A DNA stretch of 64,000 bases from Opisthorchis felineus (GCA_004794785.1 SJOL01004021.1:110503-174502), one strand, 5' to 3'; positions 11,835 to 24,641 are shown, counted from the first letter of the stretch. Program-made: numbers and translations. Notes: generated by a model not told the origin, from the letters alone.

Positions 11835-13579
11835 CACGGTAATCACTCTTAAATACGAGTGACTGCACAAGGACTACCTAATCCATCGACAACTACACTC
11901 ATTCGAATATTATTTTGTTATTCAGGAGGGGTGAACCTGAATCCCAACCGAATATCTCGTCTATGATTTTCCCCTCGTGGAATCTAAATTGGTACGCAAC
12001 TAAGTGCATTTGTCAATTTCCGTGCAATTTGTGTTCAAGCAGAACATAATGTTGGAGGGTGCTTCAGTTACTTGAGGAGCCCCATGACGAGCAAAACCGA
12101 TGGTGGGCTATCGAAAACATTAGGGATATTCTTCTTCACGAGAATGCTGATCGCTTGTTTGGATCATACTGGATCCTCCAAGGTCAGATCAAAATACTAG
12201 CAGTTCTTATGTTTTAACTGGCCGCAAAATATTACGGCCTCGGTAGCAGTGTGCAGGATTATCTACCAAAATTCCACGACAAGAATAGAAACAATCAAAT
12301 TGTGGAAAGCGAACCGACCATTCTGCCTTCTTCTGCGGAACTATAATTGCCCGAGGATGGCTATGTGATTCAGCCAGCTTTGGCGGTTCTTAACAATTGA
12401 AGAAGCCAACCCAGGTTGGCCGCTTAACTTTGGACTACCTCGAGTAGACGGTACTCCTTGTCGATTATATGGGAGCCTATGGAAAAATGACTGTAGCACC
12501 CACTGAAACTTAAGGTCAACTGTCTGCCACTTGAACGTATAATACGTAGGAAGCTGATTTTGTCACTGGTAAAAAGCTAGCCCCGAGTTGGATAAACTCT
12601 TCTGCATGAATTCGATACTAGCTAGATCATTTTCAATTTACTTCCAGATTTCAACGACAACAAAATCCAATTAAAATTCGAGAGAACCTTGTTCTGTCTA
12701 CCTACAAGTTATTGTTTATTCTGGCCTAATCATTCTAAATGAAATAAGGTAAATTCATTCTGATCTACACCCAGCAAATATTCAAAAAAGAAGGTTACAA
12801 AATGAGTGATTTTCGTTAGGTTATTTTTTACTACCTAGCAGATAACCACCACAGCAGGCAGAACACTGAAAAACGGAAGGAATCAAGTATGTTGATAAGG
12901 TGGCTACTATGGAGCGGTTGGCAAATACGATTAGGTTCAGGTCAGAAACAGGTCACAAAATGTGCGAATATTACATAATAATAATATGCGGTCGTCGGGC
13001 AAGAAGTTAGTTCGGGATCTTGATTCTTATGGTACAGTTTTTGCATTTGAGAAAGCTCAGAGTATTCTGCCGAAAAGACAGTGGAAAATGTTTGTTACTC
13101 TGAACTCTCACAGCAGTCCATGGCCATAATGTGGTTAGACACGTAATTACGTTGTCCAGTGTTCTCGCATCGCCAGGTATGTTTGCTACACAGGTCTCCT
13201 TACCATTGTTCCGCTAAATTTAAAAAAAGCATATTTCGAGTAACCTGGGGTACAGATGAGCTAGCTTAGTATGGTTTGTAATGTCAAGCATCGTATTAGT
13301 CCGCATTCAGTTGAACGCGAAGCCGATAAAAAGTCTACGCATGGTACACTACACAAGTGTCTGGTGCTTCAGTATCGTAACCAAGGGTTCGTATGGCCAG
13401 AAAGACTCAAATTGTGTCCTTCGGGTAAATTTTGCAGAACGCCAGAGAAAATGGAGCACGCCCCGACATTCGGAAGATGTCTACAGAGCTAGTCTGAGTA
13501 AGCGCACGGTGATTATGCCAACTCTTTCGCCCATTTCGTAAAGACAAACAGTCCATCAATTTGTGCTCACTTTCAATTC

Positions 13580-15000
13580 ACATGTATTGTCCTACTGAAT
13601 TGGCTTCTGGCTTTGTACTACTTAACGCTCACTCGCAAACTGAGATACTGTCGGTATGGGATTCAGATGAGATAAACCTTACGTCTAATATTCTTTGATG
13701 AAACGCAATGCAAAGCACCACCGCTGGTTTCATTACGGTCTGTGTTCAAGACGTCTGGAGCAATTTTGCTGTGATCAAATCAATACTTCAATGTACAAGA
13801 TGCCGTCTCCCTGAATTTTATGTGCACTTGAGTTTTGGAGCCTTTGAAATGTATGCAGGTGGTCTACCACCAGCCAAAATAAATGCACACACACGTCCGC
13901 AGTGTTTTATAGTGCCGGTACAGTTCAAGACAGTTGGAATATTTCACTTTCCGTATAACATTAGACAGCTGCATGCACCTCCTGTTTTTTGTTTTGGTCG
14001 ATTTGGCCACATACTGTAAATTGTCAGCATCCTAAACTAGCCGGGACTTCAAACATTCGGCAATACCTAACAGTAAAAAAAAAATTCTCTTTGATACCGC
14101 ACCAACTGAGCAGTAAGATTTTACCGGTAGCTCATTACTATTTTTGTTATTTTAAGGCCTGCCAGATAGGCAGGGTCTTTGACTTGCTTCTTTGCACATT
14201 TATTTGCATATCTGAGGGGACAAGACTGGTGTTTTAAAGTATTTTATCACCTAATGCACCACTCGCTTAAATTGGCCTGGTAGTCAACTGTAGAACGACC
14301 AGCAAAATAACCTTCTCCGAATTATCAGTATCTGCTCTGGTGAAATTCCTTTAGATCCCTGCTCTCATAAGCTTCATGAATGGCTGATAACCAGATCGCA
14401 TTTGGCGGTCAGCGGTAGTCAATCCACAATAGGCCTGCGCACGGTAGCTGAGACAAGTCGAACTTGGCATCTCATGTAGCCTCTTATTTCCGGGATGAGT
14501 GAATAAGATCGGCAGGCAAATGTGTAGAAGTCAGTTGTGAGAAATCAGTCGGGCCAAACATGATGGCAAAAAAGGTCACCTGTGCCATCTGCTACGTTTC
14601 AGCGTAGTATCATAGCTATCATAATAAGGCGCTGTGAAGGTGTTACCGGCAGGCACCCATTATAACTCCTCCAAGGGGTTAAGGGAAAGTCTCGTGGTGC
14701 GTCATTGCAATTGCGGTTACTGACGTTATCCTCAGGATAACAGTGTTGGCTTGTAAGAAAACGGAAAAATTGTTTACTGTGACCTCGAGTGTTTAAATTT
14801 AGCAGGTGGAGCGTTGCTGACATCGAGAAGCTACAAGGCTGATCTTAAATGGGTGAGTACCCGAATCTCTCGCAAGTCTACATTTTCCAGTCCGTATTAG
14901 AGAGAACAAACCCATTTCGAAGTACCCACTTGTTTTGCACTAACAAAACGAGTCGCGGATGCACGAATAGACGTTCTTCAGACCTTTCGGTCGAGTGTCG
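13580..15000. repeat. Segmental duplication copy 1 (partial)
   Basis: This matches copy 2 at about 19,800-21,215 and copy 3 at about 42,300-43,350. Shared landmarks are GAGATAC(T/A)GTC followed by a GATGAGATAAACCT string (13640 and 19861), and an AAAATTCTCTT core near 14080, 20282 and 42587. Further ones are AAGATCGGCAGGCAAATGTG (about 14509, related strings at 20.7 and 43.07 kb) and TC(T/A)CAAGTCTACATTTTC (14870 and 21095). Similarity stops near 15.0 kb, close to the low-complexity tract, whereas copy 2 runs on. Divergence by eye is substantial and indels are common, so this is an old duplication. No gene is visible in it. Confidence 0.75.
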
Positions 15001-15799
15001 TTCGGTTCCCTGCCGCCTTCGGTTTAGCCTGCATTTTCAAGAACAGCAAGCAGTTCTGAATGGAGTTGAGGCGCTGAGAAGGGAATAGCAGAAAGCAAAG
15101 GGCAGAACTTTCTGCAGCATATTTGTCATCAGCTGCGTTATTATTCCTATCGCCGTAAGCGGCAGCAGCACGAACAGCAATATGACGATCGTATTCACCA
15201 CCATCATCATTGTTATTATCTTCAGTTAACAATCATTATAAGCATCATCCACGTAATCATCATAAGCATCATCATCAACATCGTCATCATCAATCTGACT
15301 AGCACAAACAATATCATCAACAACATACTTCTCACCATTATCATCACAATCAGTGTTGTCCACATCGCCATAATCATCATCAAAATTATTACTATTACTG
15401 TCACCATCATCAGAACCGCCATCTTCATCATCATAATCCCCGTCAACGTCCTCAGTGACATCATCAACGGCATTACCTGTATCAAGATAACTATCATTTG
15501 CATAACAGTCGTCAGCATCATAACCATTATCAGTATAATTATCAGCATCCACAGTACCACCTTCATCATCACAAAAGATCATCATCATCCCAATGAACGC
15601 TATTATTATTAGGACCATTATCAGCATGAAACTCTTCATCGTTAATATCACCATAGTCATCGTCACCATCATCATCAACAATACCTACAACGTCAGGATC
15701 GGCAACAATTACCATTCCACCGTCATCGTTACCGTCACTAGCATCATTAACGTCATCAAATTCGTCATCATTATCGTTCGTCAACAGCATCATCATCCA

Positions 15800-15885
15800 C
15801 AGTATGATCGTTGGTTTGTTGGGAATTCGCTCAGCTCAGCTCAGCGAACAAACCAACGACCATCTACGCTAACTGAGCTACCAAC
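15800..15885 (-). mobile_element. tRNA-like hairpin fragment within the ATC tract
   Basis: On the minus strand the segment begins with GGTAGCTCAGTTAGCG (15867-15882), close to the D-arm/A-box of a tRNA. It then runs into a perfect inverted repeat, CGTTGGTTTGTT against AACAAACCAACG (arms near 15813-15825 and 15846-15858), with a CTCAG-repeat centre. No good B-box or full cloverleaf follows, so this is not a functional tRNA gene. A truncated tRNA-derived SINE or pseudo-tRNA fits best. It is the only complex sequence inside the low-complexity tract. Confidence 0.4.
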
Positions 15886-17154
15886 ATTTTCCTCTATAGA
15901 CATTCAAAATATTAACATTCTCATAAAAATCATAAACATCAGCAGCACCAACAATACCATCATTGTCAACATCACCAGCGTCATCGTCGTTGTCCTACTT
16001 ATCACTGAAACTAACTACCTAATCATCAGCATGATCGCCAAACCCATCCAGAAACAAAGATCAACATCAGTACCATGAACATATTTGTCAGCAACGTCAA
16101 CACGACCACCATTATAATTCTCGGCAATCATCGGTCTTCATCATCACTATCAAAATGACCGTTATCATCACAAGCAGCATCCACATAACTATGAAAATTA
16201 AAATTATGACGATCATTATCAGAATCATCATAATCTCCAACAACATCAGCATCATCATTGACTCCACCAACACCACCACCAGCAAGATGATCGTCGTCCT
16301 CGACATCATGACCGCCAATGCCAGAATCATTATCATCACAATTTCTATCATGTACACTAACATCCTCATCAGCAAAACTATAACAAAATAATCAACATTA
16401 TTCGCATCAGAAATAACGCCACCATCTGAGAATCGTTCTAGCGATCGTCAGCATCATCTTCAGTATCGTCAATGACGTCGACATCAGCAACAGCAACAGC
16501 GACTACCGCAAGCTCCACCAACAATCACCATTACGACTGCCACCATCATCTTCATTAACGGCATCATGAACATTATCATCGTCATTATCATCATCATCGC
16601 TGGCATCAGCATTAGCATCGTTATCATTGTCATCATCATCACGATCATCTTTATCATCGCCATTACCATCACCATTTTGAAACCTCCATCATTATTGTCG
16701 TCACCATCGGAGCCAAATGTATCATCATCATAATCAACATCACCGTAATCATCTCCATCCTTATCAGCATAATCATCTCATGCATAACCATCATATGCAT
16801 AATCATCATTCTCATTATACGCCTCTTCATGAACGTCCTAATCATTATTTATATCATCTTCAATGTCAGCAACATTACTACCCTTATCATCATCATCAGA
16901 ACATCAGCATCGTCAAAATTATCGTCATAATCTTCATCACCTAGCTCATCATCACCAATGCCACCGTCACCATCACCATCGTCAACATAACTATCATCAT
17001 AATATTTTACATCAACATCAGCGCCAACATCGTTATCGGTGTCATTGTCATAATGATTGCCCTCGTTGTCAACGTCACCGTTGACGTCAGCATTAACACA
17101 CATGTCATCACCCCTATCCCCATGAGCTCCCTTGGCATCGCAAGCATCGGCAAC

Positions 17155-17157
<3 letters not shown>

Positions 17158-17195
<38 letters not shown>
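17158..17195. repeat. (ATT)n perfect microsatellite, about 12 units
   Basis: An uninterrupted ATT array at the right edge of the ATC/ATT tract. Its purity contrasts with the degraded tract and suggests recent slippage. Confidence 0.95.
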
Positions 17196-17196
<1 letters not shown>

Positions 17197-17309
17197 GGTG
17201 CTATCATCAACCTCATGACCACTACAATAATCAATCCACACTATTTAGACTGGAACCACGGTTGTCTGATGTTTACTGTCCCTTTGAATAATCAGTCACG
17301 ACTACCAAC

Positions 17310-18473
17310 AATTTGATATCCCCGGTTGACGGATTCCTCCAAAACCGTTCTTGCGAGACGAACACGCTCGTATTTATGGACAGCTTAACCCAAGCCAAGG
17401 ACGAGGGACTCATATATGGGGTGCCGTATTTTTTGGCTTCTGAAAAGCCTTCGAGTGAATCTCACACATCCCGATGTTCCGCAAACTGGAGTCTTACGGG
17501 ATTCAAGGAAAAATTCCACGCTAAATCAGGGCGTTTGTATCAGACAATATTCCGAATGAAAGTAGGCTCAACCTACTCTTCTCCAGCACCGGTCTCCATT
17601 GGATTTCTTCAAGGCTTCGTTTTGGGAACACTGATGTTTCTGATATTCGTCAACGACCTTTTAAACGTTCTTTTAAGTTCATGTTTACTTTTTGCGGACG
17701 ACTTGCAATCCTGGAGTTCAAAAGCCTCCAAATGGATGTAGACGCTACAAAACAGTGGTCGTTGGACTGGCACCTTCCTCCGAATGATGAAAAGTTCCTC
17801 CATATTTCAGCTGGAAAGGACTCAGCGAACTCCTTTATCGTTCATGGTGAGAGTGGACCAAAAGATATCATGAGGATACATGCAAAAGGGATTTGGGTGT
17901 CTGGCTCTTTTCAAACGTGTCCTTCTCACTGCACCATGAGAATTCGGCTCGGAAGAAATTCACCGCTCTACTGATGATTTGGCGTACCTTCTCCCGTATT
18001 ACTTGCGTGGACTTCCAAGTACTCTATGGGGCCTACGTCAGACCGCTTCTTGAATATGCCAAACAAGTTTTCTACTCAGGACACCTGAAGGACGTAACCC
18101 TCAGTGAGTGTGTCCAACGAGGTGTGACGAAAATGGTTGCCGGCCTAAAGTACGTGGACTATAAAATGCGTCTCGTGGTGCTTAACCTCTTTCCGCTGGA
18201 CTATCGTCGCCTTCAAGGAAACCTATTACTTAACTATGGCCTGCTGGACTAAGGTTTGGCCAATAGGTCTTTCACTGTTGACCCAGCCAACACACGGCGA
18301 AGACATGGTTGGAAGTTTTTAATCTCAGAGCGCATATTTTTATTAGGCAAAATGTTTTCTTATCTCGGGTAGTTGTTGCGTGGAATAACCTTCCTCGGAC
18401 GGTTGTCAACGCTGCATCTAGTACCCTGTTTAAAGCACTATTAGACGCTTTTTTATGCAAGCCCACGCGCTGA
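17310..18473 (+). pseudogene. LINE reverse transcriptase, 5'-truncated and frameshifted
   Basis: The C-terminal half of a non-LTR retrotransposon polyprotein is spread over three frames. In order: an entry motif GFLQNRSCETN (from about 17330); a motif A region where the expected DF-x-KAFD appears as LAS, then KAFE after a frameshift and followed by a stop; FLQGFVLGTLMFLIFVNDL; the catalytic-type LFADDLQSWSS (about 17684-17716); [21 protein letters not shown] thumb sequence with [10 protein letters not shown] (18.0-18.2 kb); and a terminal segment VAWNNLPRTVVNAASSTLFK ending at TGA 18471-18473. Both motif A acids are lost, so it is inactive even where FADD survives. Endonuclease and ORF1 are absent. 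The layout suggests the CR1/jockey group, by inference. Confidence 0.9.
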
Positions 18474-19799
18474 GATCTTAAGGAGCAGTGCTCCACCCTT
18501 TTATCGTTTGTACCTTTCAGGTGAACGACAGCTGCTGAACAAAAAGAACAAAACCGAAATGGGAAACTTGGGCAAAAGCCTTAATCATGTGTATAGATCC
18601 GTGAATCCATGACTTAGTCATCACCATGGCAAAACAGTGAGCTAAGGTTTCATGGAACTGCTACCCCAGTTGTGGCATCAATATTACAAGAACCTCTTCT
18701 ATTGCCATGAGGAACAATAACTGGGGGGAATGGATATCCCCACTTCACCACTCTACGGAAGCAAACCTAAGAATTGGGGAAATCTGCCGCAGTGCTCGCA
18801 TAGAACTGTTCAATTTATCGAACTAGAGGTGAGAGTATCCAAATGCCTTTGAAGCCATGACAGTTGTGTTGTGCGAAACGGAATGAAACGTTTTTCGAGA
18901 TATCAGAAACGCTAAACTTAGGTTAGAAGCATTCGCTGAAGAGTGTAGCAGCAATGTAGCTTCCAAACGATCGTCTCAACGCATAAATGCGAAATGAAAA
19001 AACGACAGTCAAAATCTACGGCTCCAGCTATCAGCCGGAAACTTATAAAAATATCGAGCAAGAATGGATGCCACGAACGGAGCATTGACACCAAGCTGGC
19101 GAACCGTGCTTGGCGTGAGCCTGTACATACTTTGGTAGGAATTGCCTATTAAACAGATCACACGACCCCTTTTCTCATCTGGAATTGGCTCGATCAAATT
19201 AAAGTTGGATGGTAGCACCGTGAGTCCTGGTGGGCTATCCTTGTGTTTAGGAGCAGGAAGCATCTTTTTTTAACACGGCTTTAGGTCCAGAGGTGGGTAG
19301 CAGGTAATTTTACATAGAACCTTTCATGACCCACTGAGCAGAGCGGACGCTGCATCTTTTCGTCTTTGGTGATATATGGTCTGTATGGTGACGAAGCTGG
19401 CTAAGCGGATTTGCTTTTGGTTGGACAGGAATCCACGTGTGTGGACAGGACTTCCTTCGGCGTCCTCTGGAATAAATCACTGGGCCAAGCTTATCTGCAT
19501 TAAGCAGGGTGAAGTGTGCGTGCCGGAGGTGTTGACTCGGGCCAATTTTCGCCGGAAAAAGAGAGGAACAATCAGTGAATGTGGGCTAAAAAGCCAGATT
19601 TCAATTTGTAGCACTTGCCACGTTTCTCACACGTGATGCCAACGAGTCTCACCTGCGTACTGGTTGGCGCGGAGGCTCTAGATGATTCGCATTTTACTAG
19701 CATCTTTAAAGCTAACGGGTGGGTTGACCGTCTGGAGTTGCTGAACTCTCAGCACACCTGAAGTGACGTCCGAGCTGGCCCTGTCGGAACAGCGCGCTG
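18474..19799. other. Spacer between LINE and duplication copy 2
   Basis: The first part is probably LINE 3' untranslated sequence, including the small palindrome GGAGCAGTGCTCC just after the LINE stop. A minus-strand frame at 19009-19263 (84 codons) has a balanced composition but no recognised motif; see findings. The rest shows nothing identifiable. Confidence 0.4.
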
Positions 19800-22700
19800 A
19801 CTACCACTTCTGATACTGAGTGGTCTTTTTACATTGTGCTGCTTAATGCTCCCTCGCATACTGAGATACAGTCAGCATGGTATTCGGATGAGATAAACCT
19901 CCACGGAAATGATTATTTAATCAAATCCACTGCGCAGCGCCAACACTGGTTTCATCAGGGTCAAGAGCAAAGATGTCTAAAATATGTTTGCTGGGATCAG
20001 CTCAATGCTTCAGAGTACTAGGTGTCGTCTCGTTTAATCCCATGTACACCTAAGTTTTGCAACCGTCGGAGTGCATGCAGGCTTTCCACCCCATCGAAGA
20101 AAAATGCACACGCATGTCGATAGTGTTTTATCATGTTAGTATTATTCCAGATATTTGTTTTACCTTACTTTGCATTTGTACTTTATCTTACTGGTGTTAT
20201 TGACCTGATATGGCTACAGACTGGAAACTTCCGCATTCCTAACTAGTGAGGACTTTTAGCACTTGCGCGTACCTATCCATGAAAATTCTCTTCGGTACCG
20301 TACCACCTGACGCACTGAGATTTTGCTGATAGCTCATTACTGGTTTTATCATTTTAAGGTCCACCAAATAGACAGGGTTTCCAACTTGTTTCATTTTCAC
20401 ACCGACTTGCACACACATGGGGACAGGACTGGTGTGTTTCATATTATTTTATCGCCTAAAGCTTGAATTGGACCGGAAATTAACCCTAGAGCTATCCTAA
20501 AAACTACATTCCCCGAAAGACCAGTATCTGTGCAGATTGAATTTTCCCTGACTATCAGACCTCATAAGCTACATAAGCGGCTGGGATTTAATTCGCATTG
20601 CCGGTCAAAAGTTGTAAATCTACAGGAACCCTGCGCACGGTAGTCCAAACAAGTCAGGTGTGGCTTTCGTGAAACTGCTTAGCCCTAGGTATACAACAGT
20701 AAATAATATCAGTAAGTGAATGTGTAGAAGCCGGTTGTGAACACTCAGTCGGCCGAAAAGTGATTGCAAAAATGGTCAGCGGTGCCATCTAAATACATAG
20801 CATGGTCTCATCCGTCAATTCCTTTAGATTTCAGCGTAGTGTCACAGCCACTTTAATGAAGCACTGTAAACGTGATACAAGAAGACGCCCAAAAGAACTC
20901 TGGAATGGACCTGTTGTTTTTCATGGAGATTGTGGTCACTGTCGTTATTATTGGGATGACAATGTTGGGTGGATTCTAAGCAGAAATCGAAAAAAATAAA
21001 TTACTAGGAGGTTGCTTTTCTCAGGTGGAGGGGTGAGGGCACCGGAAACAAACAAGGCTGATCCTACCACGGTAAACGTCCGAATATTTCTCAAGTCTAC
21101 ATTCTCAAGACTGTGTCAGAAAGGTTAAACCCCATTCGAATAGCGCACTTGTATTGTAGCAATCCGGCGCAACCTGTGTGCATGAATAGATGTTATCCAG
21201 ACGGCTCTGTTGACTGCCACGTCAATCCATGTAGTAAGGTATAATATATGGTTTTCGCTCTTGTCAGTGGCCAAATTTTCTTCCCACCTGATTCCGAACT
21301 CAAATTTCAGCTGGATTTAAGTATGTTGTTTGGAGCCAATTGTGCTAACCGACGATAATATTTTCACACCAAACTGCATTCGGCTTCAGCTGTGTCTGCT
21401 CCTCGAAAGATGACGGTATTCAAAACTCTGTTATTACATCTCATCCAAACAGTATATTGGTAAATGGAAATGTTACCGTGGGAAATGCTGAGTTACTAGT
21501 TAAACACCAGGATGATGAATCATGGTGGCCTTCCGTAGGTGGTGGCTAACAGTGCGTTTAGCAGGAGTGGAAGAATGTCGGCAAGAATGTTATTTTGGTT
21601 GAGACATATGTCACATCACCTGGGTAATACAATCAGTATGACATTTCACACAGCTTTACCCATTTGCATGCGGTATGTAGATTATCAACCGATGTGAAAC
21701 CTACCTAGGGTTCTTCACGCGTTTTCAGTGGGTACCGTGGATGTGAATTGTTCGCCAAATGAACCACTGTGAGAGACAACTCAGATGGTGTCTTACTGAG
21801 GGAAATCAATCGTTCATTTGAAACAGAATAAACGACAATTGCTCCAAAATAGCACCAAAAATTTTGCCGTTGGGAAAGCATGCTCGCAGATTTGTCACTT
21901 TTTACACTGCAGCAACGAAATCCTTCACCGCTGTGCTACTCTTTGCACCACATTAGTCGGAAGATAACTTATTTACCCAGCGGCTGGAATCAGAAATTTA
22001 GATTCCCCAGTTTCATTACCATATTGACTTACGTAAATGGCGGCAAAGTCATTGATGATGCATTTCTTGCCAGGGAGAAAAAACCGTCAAGTGATATTCA
22101 GGCTGTGAGATTTTACCTGTTTGGGAGTTGGACTGAGCTCTGACCGTCATGAAACTTGGCATCTGGTACATTTCTCGATTGTATTGGTTATTACCGATAC
22201 GAGGATATGGTTCTGCTCTGGTATCACACAGTGCGACAATTCTTCTCTTCAAAACACGATAACTTTTCTGCTTCCTAAAACAACTGAATTACCGACGTTA
22301 TGTTCACAAGTGAATAATCAAATTGGTAAACCCGCCCAACTACCGAATCATTGTGAGTGGTTCGTAATTACTTCAATCAGCATCGCGCCATCGTGGTTAG
22401 TTTGTGAGGAATAAGCCTCAAAGTATGGGGATTTCTCAACATCTATAGGTATGTATGAGGTGCCTTCCAACAACCTTGGGGAAATAGCAAATAACCAATT
22501 TATTTCAGCATGCAAAAATTGATACCTGGTGTATTGCAGGTCACAGTGGTTGCGCTAGTCACTTGACGTAAATACTCTGAAGTGTACGATTATAAAGCGG
22601 TGTTATTGGTTGTCGGATTTGCAGAATTTGCACTAATATATTTCTCGTGTGAAAGGTTTTTTGTTCAGCCTGACCGGAACTTCTTGTAGGTAAGGTGAGT

Positions 22701-24440
22701 CATTCATTTGACGGGTCAGGGAGAGTTACTCCGTCATTTTTTGAGACAGTGGGCAAACCAATGGCATTACTAGAGGGCAAACATATTTGCTGTTTTGGGC
22801 GAGATGACCGAGTTGCCTATAACTCGCTTTTGTTCTGCCATCATGTTAGAAGTCCAGAGTTCAAATCCACCAAGTTTTGTTCGTCGGCTCTAAAGAAAGA
22901 AATTCCAATTCAGGGATTCCCTTGTGTGATGTAGACTCACCAAAATGATTACACGAAGACAGATCTGGGACCGTTTAAATCAGGTTGTTATTAATTCCAC
23001 TTCTACATATCCCATTACAACTCAAGGCCAACCGTGTATCATTGGAAGCAATTGTGTGCTGGTTACGAATCAAGTAGGAACTACTAAAGCCGCGGAACGA
23101 AGAAAGTAATTTTAAAGGCCGGTTTATTCCGCTGCTTCTTAATTTAATATAAGTGATTCTGACAGTTTGGGATGAGCGCCGGTGTGCAGGATGGCATAAT
23201 TTTGGAGAATATGTAGCTGCAACTTTAAGTGCGTTTTGAGTTACCAAGTTTCATAAGCCCATAGAACTTAATTTGAATCCAATATTTTCTGACTTCAACA
23301 ATAAGTATTGTAAATTAAGATCAAGACTGGGAATCGCTTGTTGGCCCAATGACTCAGCATTAGCAGAATAATAATAATTAAAACTGAATAATAACGGTAA
23401 GACAGTAGGGAACCCGAGCTTCTAGAGTTTTGACAGATATTATTATTGTACACAGGACAGGAAAATAAATATTTTAATTGAACAGACGAGTATCCCCTTT
23501 GTACTGTTTATAACATGCTGATATAATCAATACATGATGTGAATAGCAATTTGGTTGAAGGTTTCTCTTTTCATTCGGATGCGCGATGTAATTCCTGGAA
23601 TGGGTCCCTAGTACGAATAACGTTTCAAAAATGGTTGTTTGAGCGCCATCACACGAAGTTCTTCAGTCAGTCAGTTACTATTATTCAGCTAGGCTATTAC
23701 CGAGGTTGGGTTTTCTAATAACAGTAATCAGTCTACGAATATTACGTTTTGATTTGAATGGCACGCGGGCGGATAATTTGAATTCATTTTGTTAGTTGAA
23801 AAAATGTAACTACAAAAGCCAAAGCTGCCTGAATATCCTGGGTTTCAAATGCGTATGCTGAGATATATAAACCAAAGAAATGAAGGTATGAGAGTTTCGA
23901 ATTGTTCTATGTTCACCCCGTCTGCGTGCTACCAGAAAATCTTGCTGCAGTTTGAACTTGCATCTGAAATAAGTAGGAACACACTTCCGCCTTCACACCT
24001 GTTTTCTTGGACGAATGTATGCGCATCCTACTGTTAATCGTGTGATACATTTAGACGTCTCCCAAACGTATGAAAGCGTCTGAAATTATGACGCTTCTCG
24101 AATGCTGTCCGTGTACTCCAGTGAAGACCTGCATGTGCAGGTTACACTAATGATATTAGGGACGACGCAGTAGTAGTCACTTACCTAAATGAGACAAAAA
24201 AGAAAACAAAAAACACGAAGCTAATCCCCTAACAGTAACCAATTTACGATAGATTTAGAATCTCGTTGCCTTCTAAAGAAGCACGCGGATGGACCCTAAT
24301 GTGACGAACTAATTAGTAGAATAGGATGAGGACGATATTGTGGGTGGTAGGTGATGGCAGCTTTAATGTTTGATTAATCTACTGTAACAGTGACGAAATA
24401 GGTGGTGACTTCGGATCCAGCGTCGGGGTCTCAATTTCTC
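19800..24440. repeat. Segmental duplication copy 2, left part
   Basis: This is collinear with copy 1 (13.58-15.0) at first, then with copy 3 at about 42.3-47.2 kb. Matched landmarks include TTTTTACACTGCAGCAA (21900 and 43959), a TGGTTGCGCT(A/G)GTC string (22545 and 45725), GTGATTCTGACAGTT (23151 and 45869), CTGATATAATCAAT (23518 and 46697), and a TATTACGTTT(T/C)GATTTG string (23735 and 46945). Large indels separate the copies: about 1.1 kb extra in copy 3 (43.99-45.07), about 0.47 kb extra here (22.59-23.06), and about 0.45 kb extra in copy 3 (46.25-46.69). The copy is broken at 24.44 kb by the gypsy element. Confidence 0.8.
22590..23055 (+). mobile_element. Copy-2-specific insert with tRNA-like pol III boxes
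   Basis: Copy 3 passes directly from the TGGTTGCGCT block to GACGAATCAAGTA (45.73-45.79 kb), whereas copy 2 has about 470 extra bases between the same anchors. Inside lie ATGACCGAGTTGCC (about 22803-22816), like a serine/leucine-type A-box, and AGTTCAAATCC (about 22857-22868), like a B-box, spaced as in tRNA genes. The anticodon and acceptor arms do not fold convincingly. I infer a SINE insertion after duplication; a deletion from copy 3 is the alternative. Confidence 0.4.
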
Positions 24441-24446
24441 GTCTAG

Positions 24447-24641
24447 TGTAACTGCGGATATTACTGATGAGACATGCGAGTAGTACTTGGTTTTCTCGTA
24501 ACTCAGCCTCGCGCCTGATGGAAGGTGCACCCCCATGGGGTTTATTGCGGAACCTGCCGAAATGCTTTGCGGCGTTCGTTTACAATTGCTTGATAGTCAA
24601 TGAATATCCACGAAAGTTGAAGAAGAGGTGTGGTGACGTTC
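24447..24641 (+). repeat. 5' LTR of gypsy element 1
   Basis: This starts near TGTAACTGCGGATATTACTG and matches the 3' copy through the shared phrases GATGAGACATGCGAGTAGTA and TGAATATCCACGAAAGTTGA. It ends near GACGTTC. The following TGGCTCTGGATG may be the primer-binding site, but I could not assign a tRNA. Several differences from the 3' LTR indicate age. Confidence 0.8.

Larger units (their letters stand above)
8857..13579. other. Gene-poor stretch downstream of secreted-protein gene
   Basis: Only short unrelated frames occur (up to 94 codons). The one at 9480-9764 overlaps a second frame at 9644-9922 and neither looks coding. The stretch holds an A/T-rich microsatellite (11783-11834) and an 8-bp-stem hairpin (11378-11398). 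No similarity to the duplicated units was seen until about 13.58 kb. Confidence 0.4.
15183..17220. repeat. 2-kb ATC/ATT low-complexity tract
   Basis: About two kilobases of imperfect trinucleotide repeat in which CAT, ATC and ATT dominate the plus strand and G is strikingly scarce. Every frame on both strands stays open for long distances, giving spurious polypeptides of Ile/Met, His, Asn/Asp or Ser runs; none is a gene. The tract is interrupted by a non-repetitive tRNA-like hairpin segment (about 15,800-15,885) and ends near a purer (ATT)12 run. Such a strand-asymmetric tract could be polymorphic and could adopt unusual structure; that part is inference. Confidence 0.9.

Noticed and set aside
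15222..17316. Long overlapping frames (up to 161 codons) on both strands rich in Met/Ile, Asp, His or Asn
   Set aside because: They are translations of the ATC/ATT trinucleotide tract, open in all frames; they have no domain composition.
22795..22885. Possible tRNA gene from A- and B-box-like strings
   Set aside because: No acceptor or anticodon stem pairs convincingly; kept only as a SINE-like insert.
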